Source: Nitrospirota bacterium | GTDB taxonomy: Bacteria; Nitrospirota; JAOUDF01 | Length of the DNA: 53,412 nucleotides | Direction of reading: 5' to 3' | Assembly (NCBI GenBank): GCA_029859385.1 | Contig: JAOUDF010000001.1 | Location: 1 to 53,412 of the forward strand | Shown: piece after piece, positions 32,967 to 42,245 of the stretch | How the letters are laid out: each line of letters begins with the position of its first letter | Position numbering within the stretch: the first letter of the stretch is position 1 | Made by a program: the position numbers and the translations under genes | The notes under the pieces: model-generated | Databases searched by the model: none | Told to the model about the DNA's origin: nothing | The model's input: only the letters and a program-made list of their open reading frames with translations

Positions 32967-33665
32967 TTGAAATATCTAGGAAACCTGCTTCTGCTTTCCC
33001 TCCCGTTTTTCGCGGCATGCGCCGCCCTTGACGCCCCTGATCAACCCTCCGTGGACCCGGCCCCGATACAGGCATCAAAAAACCAGAAATTGTCTTTTCA
33101 GGACAGGTTGGAGATGGCGGAGGCGTATGACCGGCACGGCCTTTCCGACAAGGCTTATGAAGAGTACAAGACGGCCCTGTCTCTGGAGCCGGATAATGAA
33201 AAAGTATTGGTTGCGCTGGTAAGAAACGCCAGCAACACTACGAGGTACGAAGAGGCGGAGACCTATTGCCGGAGGGCCCTGGAGCTCAACCCCCGTCAAC
33301 AGGAGATGCTTTATTATCAGGGATGGCTGTCGGTAAAGCTCAGAGAGGATTATGGCGCAGCCCAGGCTTCCATTGACAGGGCCATTGAGATGGCTACGCT
33401 GAAGAAGCCGTTTTTCATGCAGACAAAGGGGCTGTTTCTTGTCGAGGAAGGACGGAATGAGGAGGCGGCCGCCATATTCAGGGCGGCAATCACCGAGGCC
33501 GACAGAACACAAATGCCGGACAAGGAGCGCGCATACCTGAAGCTGAGCCTGTACAAAAATCTGGGGCGTGCCTTAAGAAAGATGGGACGGGAAGACGAGG
33601 CTCAGGAGGCCCTTACCCATGCCTATGGTATTGCAAACAGTCTTGGGGTTAGTTCGATAGATTGA
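32967..33665 (+). CDS. TPR lipoprotein, probable secretion-system accessory
   Basis: I chose the TTG at 32967 because AAGGAAGGTGAT lies just before it. The protein (232 residues) begins MKYLGNLLLLSLPFFAACAA, a signal peptide with a lipobox-like FAAC (Cys18). Three to four TPRs follow (about 48-225), with LSDKAYEEYKTALSLEPDNE and YEEAETYCRRALELNPRQQE being the clearest. PilF/PilW pilotins have this architecture and help secretins reach the outer membrane. Since a secretin operon begins 75 bp downstream, a pilotin-like role is reasonable but unproven. Confidence 0.8.
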   Translation: MKYLGNLLLLSLPFFAACAALDAPDQPSVDPAPIQASKNQKLSFQDRLEMAEAYDRHGLSDKAYEEYKTALSLEPDNEKVLVALVRNASNTTRYEEAETYCRRALELNPRQQEMLYYQGWLSVKLREDYGAAQASIDRAIEMATLKKPFFMQTKGLFLVEEGRNEEAAAIFRAAITEADRTQMPDKERAYLKLSLYKNLGRALRKMGREDEAQEALTHAYGIANSLGVSSID

Positions 33666-33680
33666 CATTGGCGGCAGCAG

Positions 33681-33709
33681 TTGATTTTGCCCTGCTGTTG
33701 TGCGATATT
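33681..33709 (+). promoter_or_regulatory. Weak sigma-70-like promoter before the secretion operon
   Basis: TTGATT (33681-33686) and GATATT (33704-33709) are 17 bp apart, matching the consensus at 4 of 6 positions each. It lies in the 75-bp gap before gspF. The match is modest and could be chance. Confidence 0.25.
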
Positions 33710-33740
33710 TCTTTTATTTATCGGGTGTTGCGGAGGGTGA

Positions 33741-34952
33741 ATGCCTCGTTATTTCTGCAAGCTTGGGCGTCCTGACGGGAGGATTGAGGAGCAGGTCATA
33801 GAGGCGATCGATGCCGACTCCCTCCGGATGAGCCTTGAAGACAAGGGGTTTCTTGTCCTGAGCTTTCGTGAAAAGGGCGGTCTCCCCCTGCACCTCGACG
33901 AACTGCTTTTAAAGAAAGGGGTAAGCTCCAAGGAATTTCTGGTCTACAACCAGGAGTTCATCACCCTTGTAAGGGCGGGGATGCCTATCGTCAATGCCCT
34001 TGACGTGGTTTCGCGCAGGGTTGCCAACAAGCATTTCAAGGCGGTCCTCGACGAGATGAAAAAAGAGATCAGGGCCGGGCTTGCCCTCTCCGATGCGGCC
34101 TCGCGCCACCCCTCGATATTCCCCGATCTTTATGTGGCAACCGTCAGGTCGGGAGAGAAGAGCGGCGACCTGGTAGTGGTCCTGGGGCGCTACGTGCGCT
34201 ATCTGAAAAGGTTGATCGCCCTGCGCCGCAAGGTGTTGAGCGCCATGACCTACCCGGTCTTTCTGCTTTTGATACTGGGTGCGCTCCTTGCCTTCCTTCT
34301 TCTGTATCTGGTGCCGACCTTCTCCGGCATCTACGCCGATTTCAAAGGCGACCTGCCGCTGGCAACGAAGATCCTTATCACGACCACTCAGGCAGGAAAG
34401 GCTTTTGCCCTGCCGATCATACTGGCGCTGATATCCTTGGTAGTTGCGGCAGTACTCTGGTACAGGACCGATAAGGGACGCCTGTTCTTCGATTCGGCGA
34501 AGTTGCGGGTACCTTTTCTCGGGTCGGTGCTGGAGCTTTATGCCGTCTCCCAGTTTACCCGTACCCTTGGCTCGCTGCTGGGGGGCGGTGTGCCGCCGGT
34601 AGGCGCCCTCGATATGGCATCGGCTTCGATCCCCAACCGGGCGCTTTCCGCAAAATTGATCGAGGCGGTCTCCCGGGTGCGGGAAGGGGGGAGTATCTCC
34701 GCGGCGCTGGAGAAGACCGGTGTAGTCCCCGAGATGACGGTACGGATGATCGAAGTCGGCGAATCATCGGGAGCGCTCGAGGACATGCTGGGCGAGATCT
34801 CCGATTTTTACGAGGATGAGATCGAGACGAAGCTCTCGACGCTTACTTCCCTGATCGAACCGGTGCTCCTCCTTTTCATGGGAATCGTCATAGGGGGGAT
34901 TGTGGTTGTAATGTATCTGCCGATATTTAATCTGGCGGGGACAGTACGTTAA
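33741..34952 (+). CDS. gspF: Type II secretion system inner-membrane platform protein GspF/PulF
   Basis: This 403-residue platform protein anchors the pseudopilus motor. It has the duplicated T2SSF domain (about 70-190 and 270-395), with VRAGMPIVNALDVVSRR in the first and LLGGGVPPVGALDMASASIP in the second. Three membrane segments lie near 170-192, 220-240 and 370-395. The N-terminal RYFCKLGRPDGRIEEQVIEA is typical of the family. gspE follows after 13 bp, the reverse of the common gspE-gspF order. Confidence 0.93.
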   Translation: MPRYFCKLGRPDGRIEEQVIEAIDADSLRMSLEDKGFLVLSFREKGGLPLHLDELLLKKGVSSKEFLVYNQEFITLVRAGMPIVNALDVVSRRVANKHFKAVLDEMKKEIRAGLALSDAASRHPSIFPDLYVATVRSGEKSGDLVVVLGRYVRYLKRLIALRRKVLSAMTYPVFLLLILGALLAFLLLYLVPTFSGIYADFKGDLPLATKILITTTQAGKAFALPIILALISLVVAAVLWYRTDKGRLFFDSAKLRVPFLGSVLELYAVSQFTRTLGSLLGGGVPPVGALDMASASIPNRALSAKLIEAVSRVREGGSISAALEKTGVVPEMTVRMIEVGESSGALEDMLGEISDFYEDEIETKLSTLTSLIEPVLLLFMGIVIGGIVVVMYLPIFNLAGTVR

Positions 34953-34965
34953 TCGACGGAAGCAG

Positions 34966-36666
34966 ATGATGAAGAAAAAGCTTGCTGAAATCCTGGAAGA
35001 GATGGGCTTCATCGATGCCGACCAGATGAGAGGGCTGCTCCCCCTCGCTGAGGAAGCGGGCAAGAAGCTTGGGACGCTCCTGCTTGAAAAAGGGGTGGTG
35101 ACCGATGTCCAGCTGGCCCAGGCACTGGCGGCCCAGCGGGGGATGCGTTACCTCGACCTGACCGGTTTCCGGATATCGCCGGTCTTCTTCGAGTCGATAC
35201 CGGTGGATATCATGTACCGCTACCAGTTCGTCCCCTGCGAGGAGAAAGACGGACGGCTTATCGTGGCCATCGCCGACCCGGGCGACCTCTTCAGGATGGA
35301 CGAGCTGGAGGTCCTGCTGGAGATGCCGGTCGATTTCGTGGTCTCCACGGCGCGGGAGATCGGCGAGACGCTGAAGCGAAGCGAGGGGACCCAGGCGATC
35401 CTCAAGGAGGTGTCGGAGGACTTCGTCATCGGCGCAGCCGCCGAGGACGAGGAAACGGTCCTCGCTGAGGATCTGATCAAGGGTACCAGCCCCATCATCA
35501 AGCTGGTGGACACCATCGTCCTCAACGCGATCCAGAAGCGGGCCAGCGATATTCATATAGAGGCGACCGACAAGGGGGTAATCGTTAAATACCGTATCGA
35601 CGGCGTCCTCTACAATGCCATGGACCCCATCGACTCCCAGCACCACCGCACCATCGTCTCCCGCATCAAGGTCATGTCCGAACTCGATATCGCCGAGACG
35701 CGGATCCCGCAGGACGGCCGCTTCAAGGTCCGGCTCAAGAACAAGGGGATCGACTGCCGTGTCTCCATACTGCCCAGCGTCTTCGGCGAGGACGTGGTCA
35801 TCCGTATCCTCGACAAGGAATACCTGATGACCGAGTTCGCGCAGCTCAAACTGGAGCCGCTCGGCTTCGACGAGGAGGACCTGCGCAAGTTCAGGAAGAG
35901 CATCCTTGAGCCCTACGGCATGGTGTTGGTGACCGGCCCTACGGGAAGCGGCAAGACCACGACGCTCTACGCCGCCATCTCGGAGATATATACGGACGAG
36001 GACAAGATCATCACCATCGAAGACCCGGTGGAATACCAGTTGCGGGGCATTCTGCAGATACCGGTCAACGAGAAGAAGGGGCTTACCTTTGCGAGGGGAC
36101 TGCGCTCCATCCTCCGCCACGACCCCGACAAGATCATGGTGGGAGAAATCCGCGACCCCGAAACGGCCCAGATAGCCGTCCAGTCGGCCCTTACCGGTCA
36201 CCTCGTCTTTACCACGGTGCATGCCAACAATGCCTTTGACGTCATCGGCCGCTTCACCAACATGGGGATCGAGCCGTACAATTTTGTCTCGTGCCTTAAC
36301 TGCATCCTGGCCCAGCGTCTGGTGCGTTCGATCTGCCTCAACTGCAAGACGACGGTGGAACATCCCGAACAGGTTTTTGTCGATGCCGGCCTGGACTACA
36401 ACAACTACCGGGACCATCCTTTCTATGAGGGCAAGGGGTGTGTCGAGTGCAACTGGACGGGGTACAAGGGGCGGCAGGCCATTACCGAATTTCTCGACCT
36501 TTCCGACCGCATCCGCGAACTGATCCTCGACAAGCGGCCGTCGTCGGAGATCCGTCGCATTGCCGTGGAAGAGGGGATGACGTCTCTGAGGGCTTCGGCA
36601 GTGAGAAAGGTGCTGGCGGGGATTACTACCATCAAGGAAATCAACAGGGTCACCTTCGTTGAATAG
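34966..36666 (+). CDS. gspE: Type II secretion/type IV pilus assembly ATPase GspE/PilB
   Basis: This cytoplasmic AAA-type ATPase powers pseudopilus assembly. The 566 residues comprise N1 and N2 domains (about 1-150) and the catalytic domain. The Walker A GPTGSGKT is at 324-331, the Asp box ITIEDPVEYQ near 350, Walker B IMVGEIRDPETAQ near 385 and the His box TGHLVFTTVHANNA near 410. A tetra-cysteine zinc site is visible as CLNC and CVEC (about 449-488). It sits between gspF and pilM-like genes. Confidence 0.95.
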   Translation: MMKKKLAEILEEMGFIDADQMRGLLPLAEEAGKKLGTLLLEKGVVTDVQLAQALAAQRGMRYLDLTGFRISPVFFESIPVDIMYRYQFVPCEEKDGRLIVAIADPGDLFRMDELEVLLEMPVDFVVSTAREIGETLKRSEGTQAILKEVSEDFVIGAAAEDEETVLAEDLIKGTSPIIKLVDTIVLNAIQKRASDIHIEATDKGVIVKYRIDGVLYNAMDPIDSQHHRTIVSRIKVMSELDIAETRIPQDGRFKVRLKNKGIDCRVSILPSVFGEDVVIRILDKEYLMTEFAQLKLEPLGFDEEDLRKFRKSILEPYGMVLVTGPTGSGKTTTLYAAISEIYTDEDKIITIEDPVEYQLRGILQIPVNEKKGLTFARGLRSILRHDPDKIMVGEIRDPETAQIAVQSALTGHLVFTTVHANNAFDVIGRFTNMGIEPYNFVSCLNCILAQRLVRSICLNCKTTVEHPEQVFVDAGLDYNNYRDHPFYEGKGCVECNWTGYKGRQAITEFLDLSDRIRELILDKRPSSEIRRIAVEEGMTSLRASAVRKVLAGITTIKEINRVTFVE

Positions 36667-36704
36667 TCGATAATGTTGCCATACGGGAGATAACGGGTTT
36701 CGCT

Positions 36705-37661
36705 ATGATCTTTTTTTCTTCGACGGCGCCATCGGTGGGCATTGAAGTTACTGCCACCTCCCTCAGGGGGGTACGGTTGGCTGCAAAGGGGCGGCAACGG
36801 GTGGTGGCGGCCAGGGCCTTCGTGGACCTGCCGTCCGGCCTGGTTACCGGGACCTTCAGCCGACCGAACGTAGCCGACGGCGCTCTTTTCCGGGAGCACC
36901 TGGCGCGTCTTTGCACCAATCTCGGTGCCGGACAGGACAGGGTAGCTCTTGCCCTTCCCGATGCCGCGGCCAGGGTGCATCTTATGGCCTTTGAGACCCT
37001 CCCGCGCAAGGAGAGTGAGCTGCGGGATATTATCGTCTGGCGGCTCAAGCGGGACAACCTCCTGCCCTTTGAACCCGAGGAGGCCCGCGTCGTCTATCAG
37101 ATCATGGGCGGCGAGAAGGCCAAAGGGGAGATTCCCGTATTGGCGTCGATCATGAGACGTGATGTGCTTGAGCAGTATGTCTCTCTGTGCCAGGAGGCCT
37201 CGCTGGAGCCGATGACGGTGGATATCGCGTCGTTTCAGGGCGCCAATTTCTTCCACGACGAGATGCGGCGGCATGTCCCCGGCAGTGAAACCAGGGCGCT
37301 TGTTCAGTGTGAGGAAAAGCGGGCCAGCCTCATGGTCTTCGATGGTGATATCCTTGTCTTTTTCCGTTCCAAGGAGACGGGGGCGGGGACGGAAGGGGCT
37401 GCCGATGCCGTAATGGCAACATTGCAGTCGTCGCTGCACTATTACAATGAGCAGCGGAAGAATGAAAAGCCGATTGCGGCGTATTGTATTGCCGGCCATG
37501 AAAAGAGGATGGACTGGTGCGGGTGGCTGCGAAATGAACCCGGAGTCCGCCTGATCTCGCTGGATGCGGAAAAGTGCGTGGAGCGGGAGGCTGGCGTTTC
37601 GGAAGACCGGTCCGGTGAATACTGCGCGGCGACAGGGGCGGCGCTGGGGAACAGGGGATAG
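36705..37661 (+). CDS. PilM/GspL-like cytoplasmic actin-fold protein
   Basis: This 318-residue protein has the PilM-type actin-like fold: VGIEVTATSLRGVRLAAKG at the start, FETLPRKESELRDIIVWRLK (about 103-122) and VVYQIMGGEKAKGEIPVLAS. PilM links the motor to the inner-membrane PilN/PilO pair. There is no membrane segment. The following pilN-, pilO- and pilP-like genes confirm the role. Compared with PilM of type IV pili (about 350 residues) it is slightly short and diverges at the C-terminus. Confidence 0.82.
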   Translation: MIFFSSTAPSVGIEVTATSLRGVRLAAKGRQRVVAARAFVDLPSGLVTGTFSRPNVADGALFREHLARLCTNLGAGQDRVALALPDAAARVHLMAFETLPRKESELRDIIVWRLKRDNLLPFEPEEARVVYQIMGGEKAKGEIPVLASIMRRDVLEQYVSLCQEASLEPMTVDIASFQGANFFHDEMRRHVPGSETRALVQCEEKRASLMVFDGDILVFFRSKETGAGTEGAADAVMATLQSSLHYYNEQRKNEKPIAAYCIAGHEKRMDWCGWLRNEPGVRLISLDAEKCVEREAGVSEDRSGEYCAATGAALGNRG

Positions 37662-37675
37662 GCAGGGGAGCCCGG

Positions 37676-38266
37676 ATGAGATTTCAGACCAATTTTCTGA
37701 GAGAACGGGAACAGCAGACAAGGAGGGCAGGTACGGCGCTCTCCGTGGTGTTGGTGGTTCTTGTCCTGATCTTTCTCGCCAATATCGTCATGTACTTCAC
37801 CTATCGGGACAGGGCGGGCGAGGCGAGCAAGCAGGAAGCCCTTCTCGAAAACCAGATACGGCAGTATGAGCAGGAGGTGAAGGCGGGGCCGGACCGAGCA
37901 TTCCTCGCCCGTTTCAAGGGGGAGGTGGCTTTTGCCAATTCGCTCATTCTCAGAAAGAGTTTTTCATGGACCAGCCTGCTGGGCCGGATCGAGAAGGCCG
38001 TGCCCAAGGGCATATCCGTGACGAAGATTGCGCCGGATTTCAAGACCATCGAGGGTAAGGAGGAGGAAGAGGTCGTCATGCTGTCCGGCACGGCGCGGTC
38101 GCTGGAGGCCTTGACAGGGCTCATTATCAACCTTGAGGATTCGGTGCATTTCCGGGAGGTGTTTCTCCTGAACCAGTCCTTAAGAGACGACAAAAGCGGA
38201 CGCGAGCTGATTGCCTTCGATATCCGTATGCAGTACCTCCCCGGCGGCGAGGAGGGCGGCGAATGA
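37676..38266 (+). CDS. PilN-like inner-membrane alignment protein
   Basis: This 196-residue bitopic protein has a short cytoplasmic N-terminus (MRFQTNFLREREQQTRRAGT), one membrane segment (about 22-42) and a periplasmic coiled/ferredoxin-like part. The N-terminal NFLRE resembles the NLLP PilM-binding motif of PilN. It forms heterodimers with PilO in known systems. The ATG lies 14 bp after the pilM-like gene, and the stop overlaps the pilO-like gene by 4 bp. Assignment rests on topology, order and weak motif similarity. Confidence 0.8.
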   Translation: MRFQTNFLREREQQTRRAGTALSVVLVVLVLIFLANIVMYFTYRDRAGEASKQEALLENQIRQYEQEVKAGPDRAFLARFKGEVAFANSLILRKSFSWTSLLGRIEKAVPKGISVTKIAPDFKTIEGKEEEEVVMLSGTARSLEALTGLIINLEDSVHFREVFLLNQSLRDDKSGRELIAFDIRMQYLPGGEEGGE

Positions 38267-38862
38267 AATTTTTTCTCCAAAAAGAGCGCAAGCTTGTGAT
38301 GGCGACCATCGCCCTCGCCGTGGTGAACCTGTTGTTTTACCTCGCGCTGGTCTATCCGATGCAGAGCATGGTCCACAACAAGGAAGACGACTATAGCCGT
38401 GAGCGGCAGCGTCTGGTGGACCTCAGAAATCAGGCGGCACTGGCAAAAACGGTGGTGGAGAGCAAGGCGGCGCTTGCCGAATTGTGGGAGCGGTTGCCCG
38501 AGAAGGATGATCTGCCGGCGTTCATAGGCAGCTTCCACGCCCTTGCGAAGGAGTACGACCTGAGGATTCCTACGGTAAAGTACGAGCCTAAAAAGGAGAA
38601 GGGGGAGGTAATGACCAGTCTCTTCATTACCTTGCCGGTGACGGGGAATTATCCCGATATCCGCGGTTTTATCCAGGACATGGAGTTGTCCGACAGGCTG
38701 ATCATGCTCGAGAATATCGGGATTTCCGCGTCGGGCAGCGACGGCGGTGGAGGCACCCAGCTTCAATTGACCATGACGACCTATATCAGGCCCGCGATCA
38801 TGCCGGAGTTTACGGTGCCGATGCCTGCCGAACAACAGGAAAGAACGAGAGGCAGAAGGTGA
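38263..38862 (+). CDS. PilO-like inner-membrane alignment protein
   Basis: The 199-residue protein has one N-terminal membrane segment (about 12-33), a coiled region (about 40-75) and a periplasmic ferredoxin-like domain with FIGSFHALAKEYDLRIPTVK and LPVTGNYPDIRGFIQDMELS. The last phrase is a good PilO signature. It partners the PilN-like protein. Its 3' end overlaps the next gene by 4 bp (GTGA). The C-terminal tail (about 175-199) is charged and low-complexity. Confidence 0.85.
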   Translation: MKFFLQKERKLVMATIALAVVNLLFYLALVYPMQSMVHNKEDDYSRERQRLVDLRNQAALAKTVVESKAALAELWERLPEKDDLPAFIGSFHALAKEYDLRIPTVKYEPKKEKGEVMTSLFITLPVTGNYPDIRGFIQDMELSDRLIMLENIGISASGSDGGGGTQLQLTMTTYIRPAIMPEFTVPMPAEQQERTRGRR

Positions 38863-39440
38863 GAGGAAAACAGCTGCTCTTTAGCGCACTTCTGGTAATG
38901 CTGTTGGGGCTGGCTGCCTACCGCTTCTATTCCCCTGATATGCCTGCGGGCGTTTTGAGGGCTCCGGCGGAAGGGAGGCGGGCTGCCGCAGACCTCAAGG
39001 ATTATACGGTGAGGATCGATCTTTTGCGGGTGGCCCGGGAGGAATTGGCGGATGGGGTCGTCAATATCTTTGCTTCCATTTCCCGATCGGGTGGGTCGAA
39101 AGGCGAAAAGGCGGGGGCAAAAGGGGCCGATGAAGTAAAGCCCCCCGCTCCGTCCGAACAGCCGGCGGTACAGCTTCCGCCGCCTCCTCCGCCGAAGACG
39201 CCGGAGCAGCTGGCCGCCGAGCGGTCGGTGCAGGAACTGGAGCGTTTTCGCTTCCTCGGGTTTGTGCGAAAGGGCGACGGCAGGAGCCTGTTTCTGGGCC
39301 GGGGCGACGAACTGCTCGTGGTGGGAGAGACGGAGAAGGTAAAAGGGCTTTACAATATCAAGCTTATGGGCAAGGATTACCTGATCCTGGCGGACCCGGC
39401 AACCGGGGTGGAAAAAAGGATCGAATTGACAGGGAAGTAG
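38859..39440 (+). CDS. PilP/GspC-like periplasmic protein
   Basis: This 193-residue protein starts with GTG overlapping the previous stop. It has an N-terminal membrane segment (about 5-22), a variable linker rich in Lys, Ala and Pro (PPPPPPKTPEQLAAE near 108-122) and a small beta domain (about 125-193, RFRFLGFVRKGDGRSLFLGR). That domain resembles the homology region of PilP/GspC, which contacts the secretin N0 domain. The secretin gene follows after 62 bp. No close family motif is invariant, so the call depends partly on position. Confidence 0.72.
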   Translation: MRGKQLLFSALLVMLLGLAAYRFYSPDMPAGVLRAPAEGRRAAADLKDYTVRIDLLRVAREELADGVVNIFASISRSGGSKGEKAGAKGADEVKPPAPSEQPAVQLPPPPPPKTPEQLAAERSVQELERFRFLGFVRKGDGRSLFLGRGDELLVVGETEKVKGLYNIKLMGKDYLILADPATGVEKRIELTGK

Positions 39441-39502
39441 GAAAATCCTTATCCTGTAACGATGGCATTGAGAAGATTGCGAAATCATGGTGAGGAGGCG
39501 TA

Positions 39503-42238
39503 ATGGGCGCTTTTAAGCGGGTGGGAGTATTGCTGGCGATGCTGGCGGCATTGGCCGGATGCGGTACCTCCCGGGTCGTCGAACGGGGAGAGACCTACCT
39601 TCAGAACCAGCAGTGGGACCTGGCGTGGGCGGAATACAAGGATGCCTACCAGCGAGACCCATCGAACAAGACTTACCGGGCGGGATACGAGCGCGCAACC
39701 ATCGAGGCCACCAACCTTCATCTGAGGCAGGGGGCGGAAGCCCTTCGTCAGGGCCGGTTTGAAGAGGCGATCGAAGAACTGAAGAAGGGGCTGATGGTCT
39801 CTCCGGCCCATGAAGGGATGCAGACTGCCATGAGGGAGGCCCTGGCGAAGAAGGAGGCCAGGGAGCGCTATGCAACGGGAAGGTCCCTCGCCGACGGCGG
39901 CAGGCTCAAGGACGCGATGAGGGAGCTGAAGAAGGCCTCGGAACTTGATCCTGACTACCAGGAACCCGGGAAGCTGATCGGGCAGATAGAGGATGTTCTT
40001 TCGAAAGAGAAGTCCGAAGATCCGCTGACCCTGGCATCGGACAAGCCCATTACCCTCAACTTCAAGAATACCAATGTTAGGGACGCCTTCGAACTGCTGG
40101 CCAAGATGGCCAGCATCAACGTCCTCTTCGATGAAGAGGTGCGGTCGCAACAGGTAACGGTCTTTGCCAAGGACATCACCTTCAAGCAGGCCCTCCGGCT
40201 CCTCCTTTCGACCAACAAGCTTATTATGAAGCGGGTGACGCGGGATACCATCATCATCATCCCGAAGAACCGGGCCAAGATAGACCAGTATCAGGACCTT
40301 CAGATCCGCACCTTCTACCTCAACAATATCGAGGCGAAGGATATGGTCAATATCCTCAGGACCATGCTGGAGACCAAGAAGATACTGATCAATGCCAAGA
40401 GCAATACGATCATCCTGCGGGACTCCCCGGAGAAGCTGAAGCTGGCGGAGAAGATCATCGAGGCCAACGACCGCGCCGATGCGGAGATCATGCTCGACGT
40501 GGAAATACTGGAAGTCGGCCGCACCGACACCTACAAGTCGGGCATAAAGCTGGGTTCCACGACTCCTGCGGCGGCAACCTGGATCAAGGATTCGGTGGGG
40601 ACCATAGGGACTACAGGCATCGACCTGTTTACCCTGAAAAATCTTGGACCTGAGTCGTTCCTCTTTGTTCTGCCCAGCCTTACCATCGACCTGCTCAAGA
40701 CTAATTCCAACGCCAAGACCCTGGCCAATCCCAAGCTGCGGGTCATCCACAAGAAGCCCGCCAAGATACTCATAGGCCAGAGGGTGCCGATCCAGGTCTC
40801 GACGACCACAACCTCCGCAGGCACCTCGTCGGGGACGACCTCGTCGAACTTTGAATACAAGGACGTTGGTATCAAGCTCAATGTGGAGCCCGATGTCCAT
40901 CTCAACAACGAGATCACCATGAAGCTGGGCCTCGAGGTGAGCACCCTGGGGAACCTTGTGGAGTTCGGCGGCGGTTCCAAGCAGTATATCTTCGGTACCC
41001 GCAGTGCCGACACGGTGGTACAGCTCCGGGATGGAGAGACCACCATCATTGGCGGCCTTATACAGGATGACGAGAGAAAGACGGGGAACCGCATCCCCGG
41101 CCTTGCCGATGCACCGGTGGTCGGGCGGATGTTCGCGGCACGGGATGATGAGACGGTCAAGACCGATATCCTCATGTCGATCACTCCGCATCTGGTGAGG
41201 AGGATGGAGCTGCCCAGTGTCGACGTCCAGTCGTTCTGGTCGGGGACCGACGACTCCTACGATACCGAGCCGGTCTTCTACTTTGACGACGAGGTCGAGA
41301 TTCCCGATGATGCACCGGCTGGCGCGCCGACGGTCAAGATGCCCGGCAAGACCCCGGCACAGGCTCCTCCGACGCCGATGCCCGCTCCCACGCTTCTTCC
41401 CGCTCCGGCCGTGAAGCCCCAGGCAGCTCCGGCGCCTGCCGCCCCGGTTACGCAACCGGCCCCGGCTCCTGCACCGCTGGCCCCTGTTCGTCCCGAGCCT
41501 GTTCCTGCACCGGCGCCCGCTCCAGCTCCCGCACCCGCTCCAGCCGCGCCTGCTGCTCCCGAGCCTGTAAAGGCCCCGGAGCCGCCGTCTCAGCCGACCT
41601 CTGCCGTCGAGGAACCGGAACCGGCCCCGCCGGCAGTTGAGGAAGTTCAGCCTGTAGCAAAGGCGGCAGCTCCCGCCCCCCAACCCCAACTGGTGGCGCC
41701 TGCTCCTGCTCCTCAATCGGTACCCGTACCAGCTCCCGCGCCTGTGCCCGCTCCTCAGGTACCGGCAGTTCCCGTGACTGCACCGTTGCCAACGGCAGAG
41801 GCAGCGACCCCGCTGTCGCTCTCCCTGGCGAGCATAGGGGTCAAGCCGAACAGTATCCAGATGACTGCCGGGGCCTCGGTAGGGGTTGAGATCACCGCGG
41901 CTGACGTGAAGAACCTTGCCCTTGCGGATATCTCCGTGACCTACGACCCCGAGGTCGCCTCTTTCCAGAATATTACCGAAGGGGGATTTCTCAGGAGCGA
42001 CGGCAAGCCGACCTCCTTCCTTTTTTCCGTAAACAGCAAGGCCGGAAAGGTAGATATTTCCCTCAGCCGGGTGGGAATGGAAAAAGGGGTGAACGGTGCG
42101 GGGACGCTGGCATTCCTGGTGTTTCAGGGGAAAAAGGCAGGCGATTCAACGATAAACCTGAAAGTCAACAAGCTGCAGAATGCAGACCGGGGTAACCTCG
42201 ACCACAAGGTGGTCAATGCCAGCCTGACGGTAAAGTAG
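39503..42238 (+). CDS. Secretin lipoprotein with TPR N-terminus and C-terminal cohesin-like domain
   Basis: This is the outer-membrane channel of the operon, at 911 residues much longer than usual. A lipobox LAGC gives Cys20. TPRs occupy about 25-165 (WAEYKDAYQRDPSN, LKDAMRELKKASELDPD). Secretin N-domains follow (about 180-330, with LNFKNTNVRDAFELLAKMAS), then the secretin core (about 330-570) with TVVQLRDGETTIIGGLIQDD and PHLVRR. A Pro/Ala linker (about 600-770) leads to a cohesin-like beta domain (about 771-911; ISVTYDPEVASFQNI, GTLAFLVFQGKKAG). This architecture is known from Geobacter type II systems. The Pro/Ala linker is strongly C/G-rich at DNA level. Confidence 0.93.
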   Translation: MGAFKRVGVLLAMLAALAGCGTSRVVERGETYLQNQQWDLAWAEYKDAYQRDPSNKTYRAGYERATIEATNLHLRQGAEALRQGRFEEAIEELKKGLMVSPAHEGMQTAMREALAKKEARERYATGRSLADGGRLKDAMRELKKASELDPDYQEPGKLIGQIEDVLSKEKSEDPLTLASDKPITLNFKNTNVRDAFELLAKMASINVLFDEEVRSQQVTVFAKDITFKQALRLLLSTNKLIMKRVTRDTIIIIPKNRAKIDQYQDLQIRTFYLNNIEAKDMVNILRTMLETKKILINAKSNTIILRDSPEKLKLAEKIIEANDRADAEIMLDVEILEVGRTDTYKSGIKLGSTTPAAATWIKDSVGTIGTTGIDLFTLKNLGPESFLFVLPSLTIDLLKTNSNAKTLANPKLRVIHKKPAKILIGQRVPIQVSTTTTSAGTSSGTTSSNFEYKDVGIKLNVEPDVHLNNEITMKLGLEVSTLGNLVEFGGGSKQYIFGTRSADTVVQLRDGETTIIGGLIQDDERKTGNRIPGLADAPVVGRMFAARDDETVKTDILMSITPHLVRRMELPSVDVQSFWSGTDDSYDTEPVFYFDDEVEIPDDAPAGAPTVKMPGKTPAQAPPTPMPAPTLLPAPAVKPQAAPAPAAPVTQPAPAPAPLAPVRPEPVPAPAPAPAPAPAPAAPAAPEPVKAPEPPSQPTSAVEEPEPAPPAVEEVQPVAKAAAPAPQPQLVAPAPAPQSVPVPAPAPVPAPQVPAVPVTAPLPTAEAATPLSLSLASIGVKPNSIQMTAGASVGVEITAADVKNLALADISVTYDPEVASFQNITEGGFLRSDGKPTSFLFSVNSKAGKVDISLSRVGMEKGVNGAGTLAFLVFQGKKAGDSTINLKVNKLQNADRGNLDHKVVNASLTVK

Positions 42239-42245
42239 GCCGAAA

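Noticed and set aside
34927..36417. Long minus-strand open frame opposite gspE
   Set aside because: gspE has all ATPase motifs on the plus strand; the antisense product has no recognisable domain.
39485..41716. Long minus-strand open frame of 743 codons opposite the secretin
   Set aside because: It is antisense to an unmistakable secretin, and its Arg/Gly/Leu-rich start mirrors the Pro/Ala linker on the other strand.
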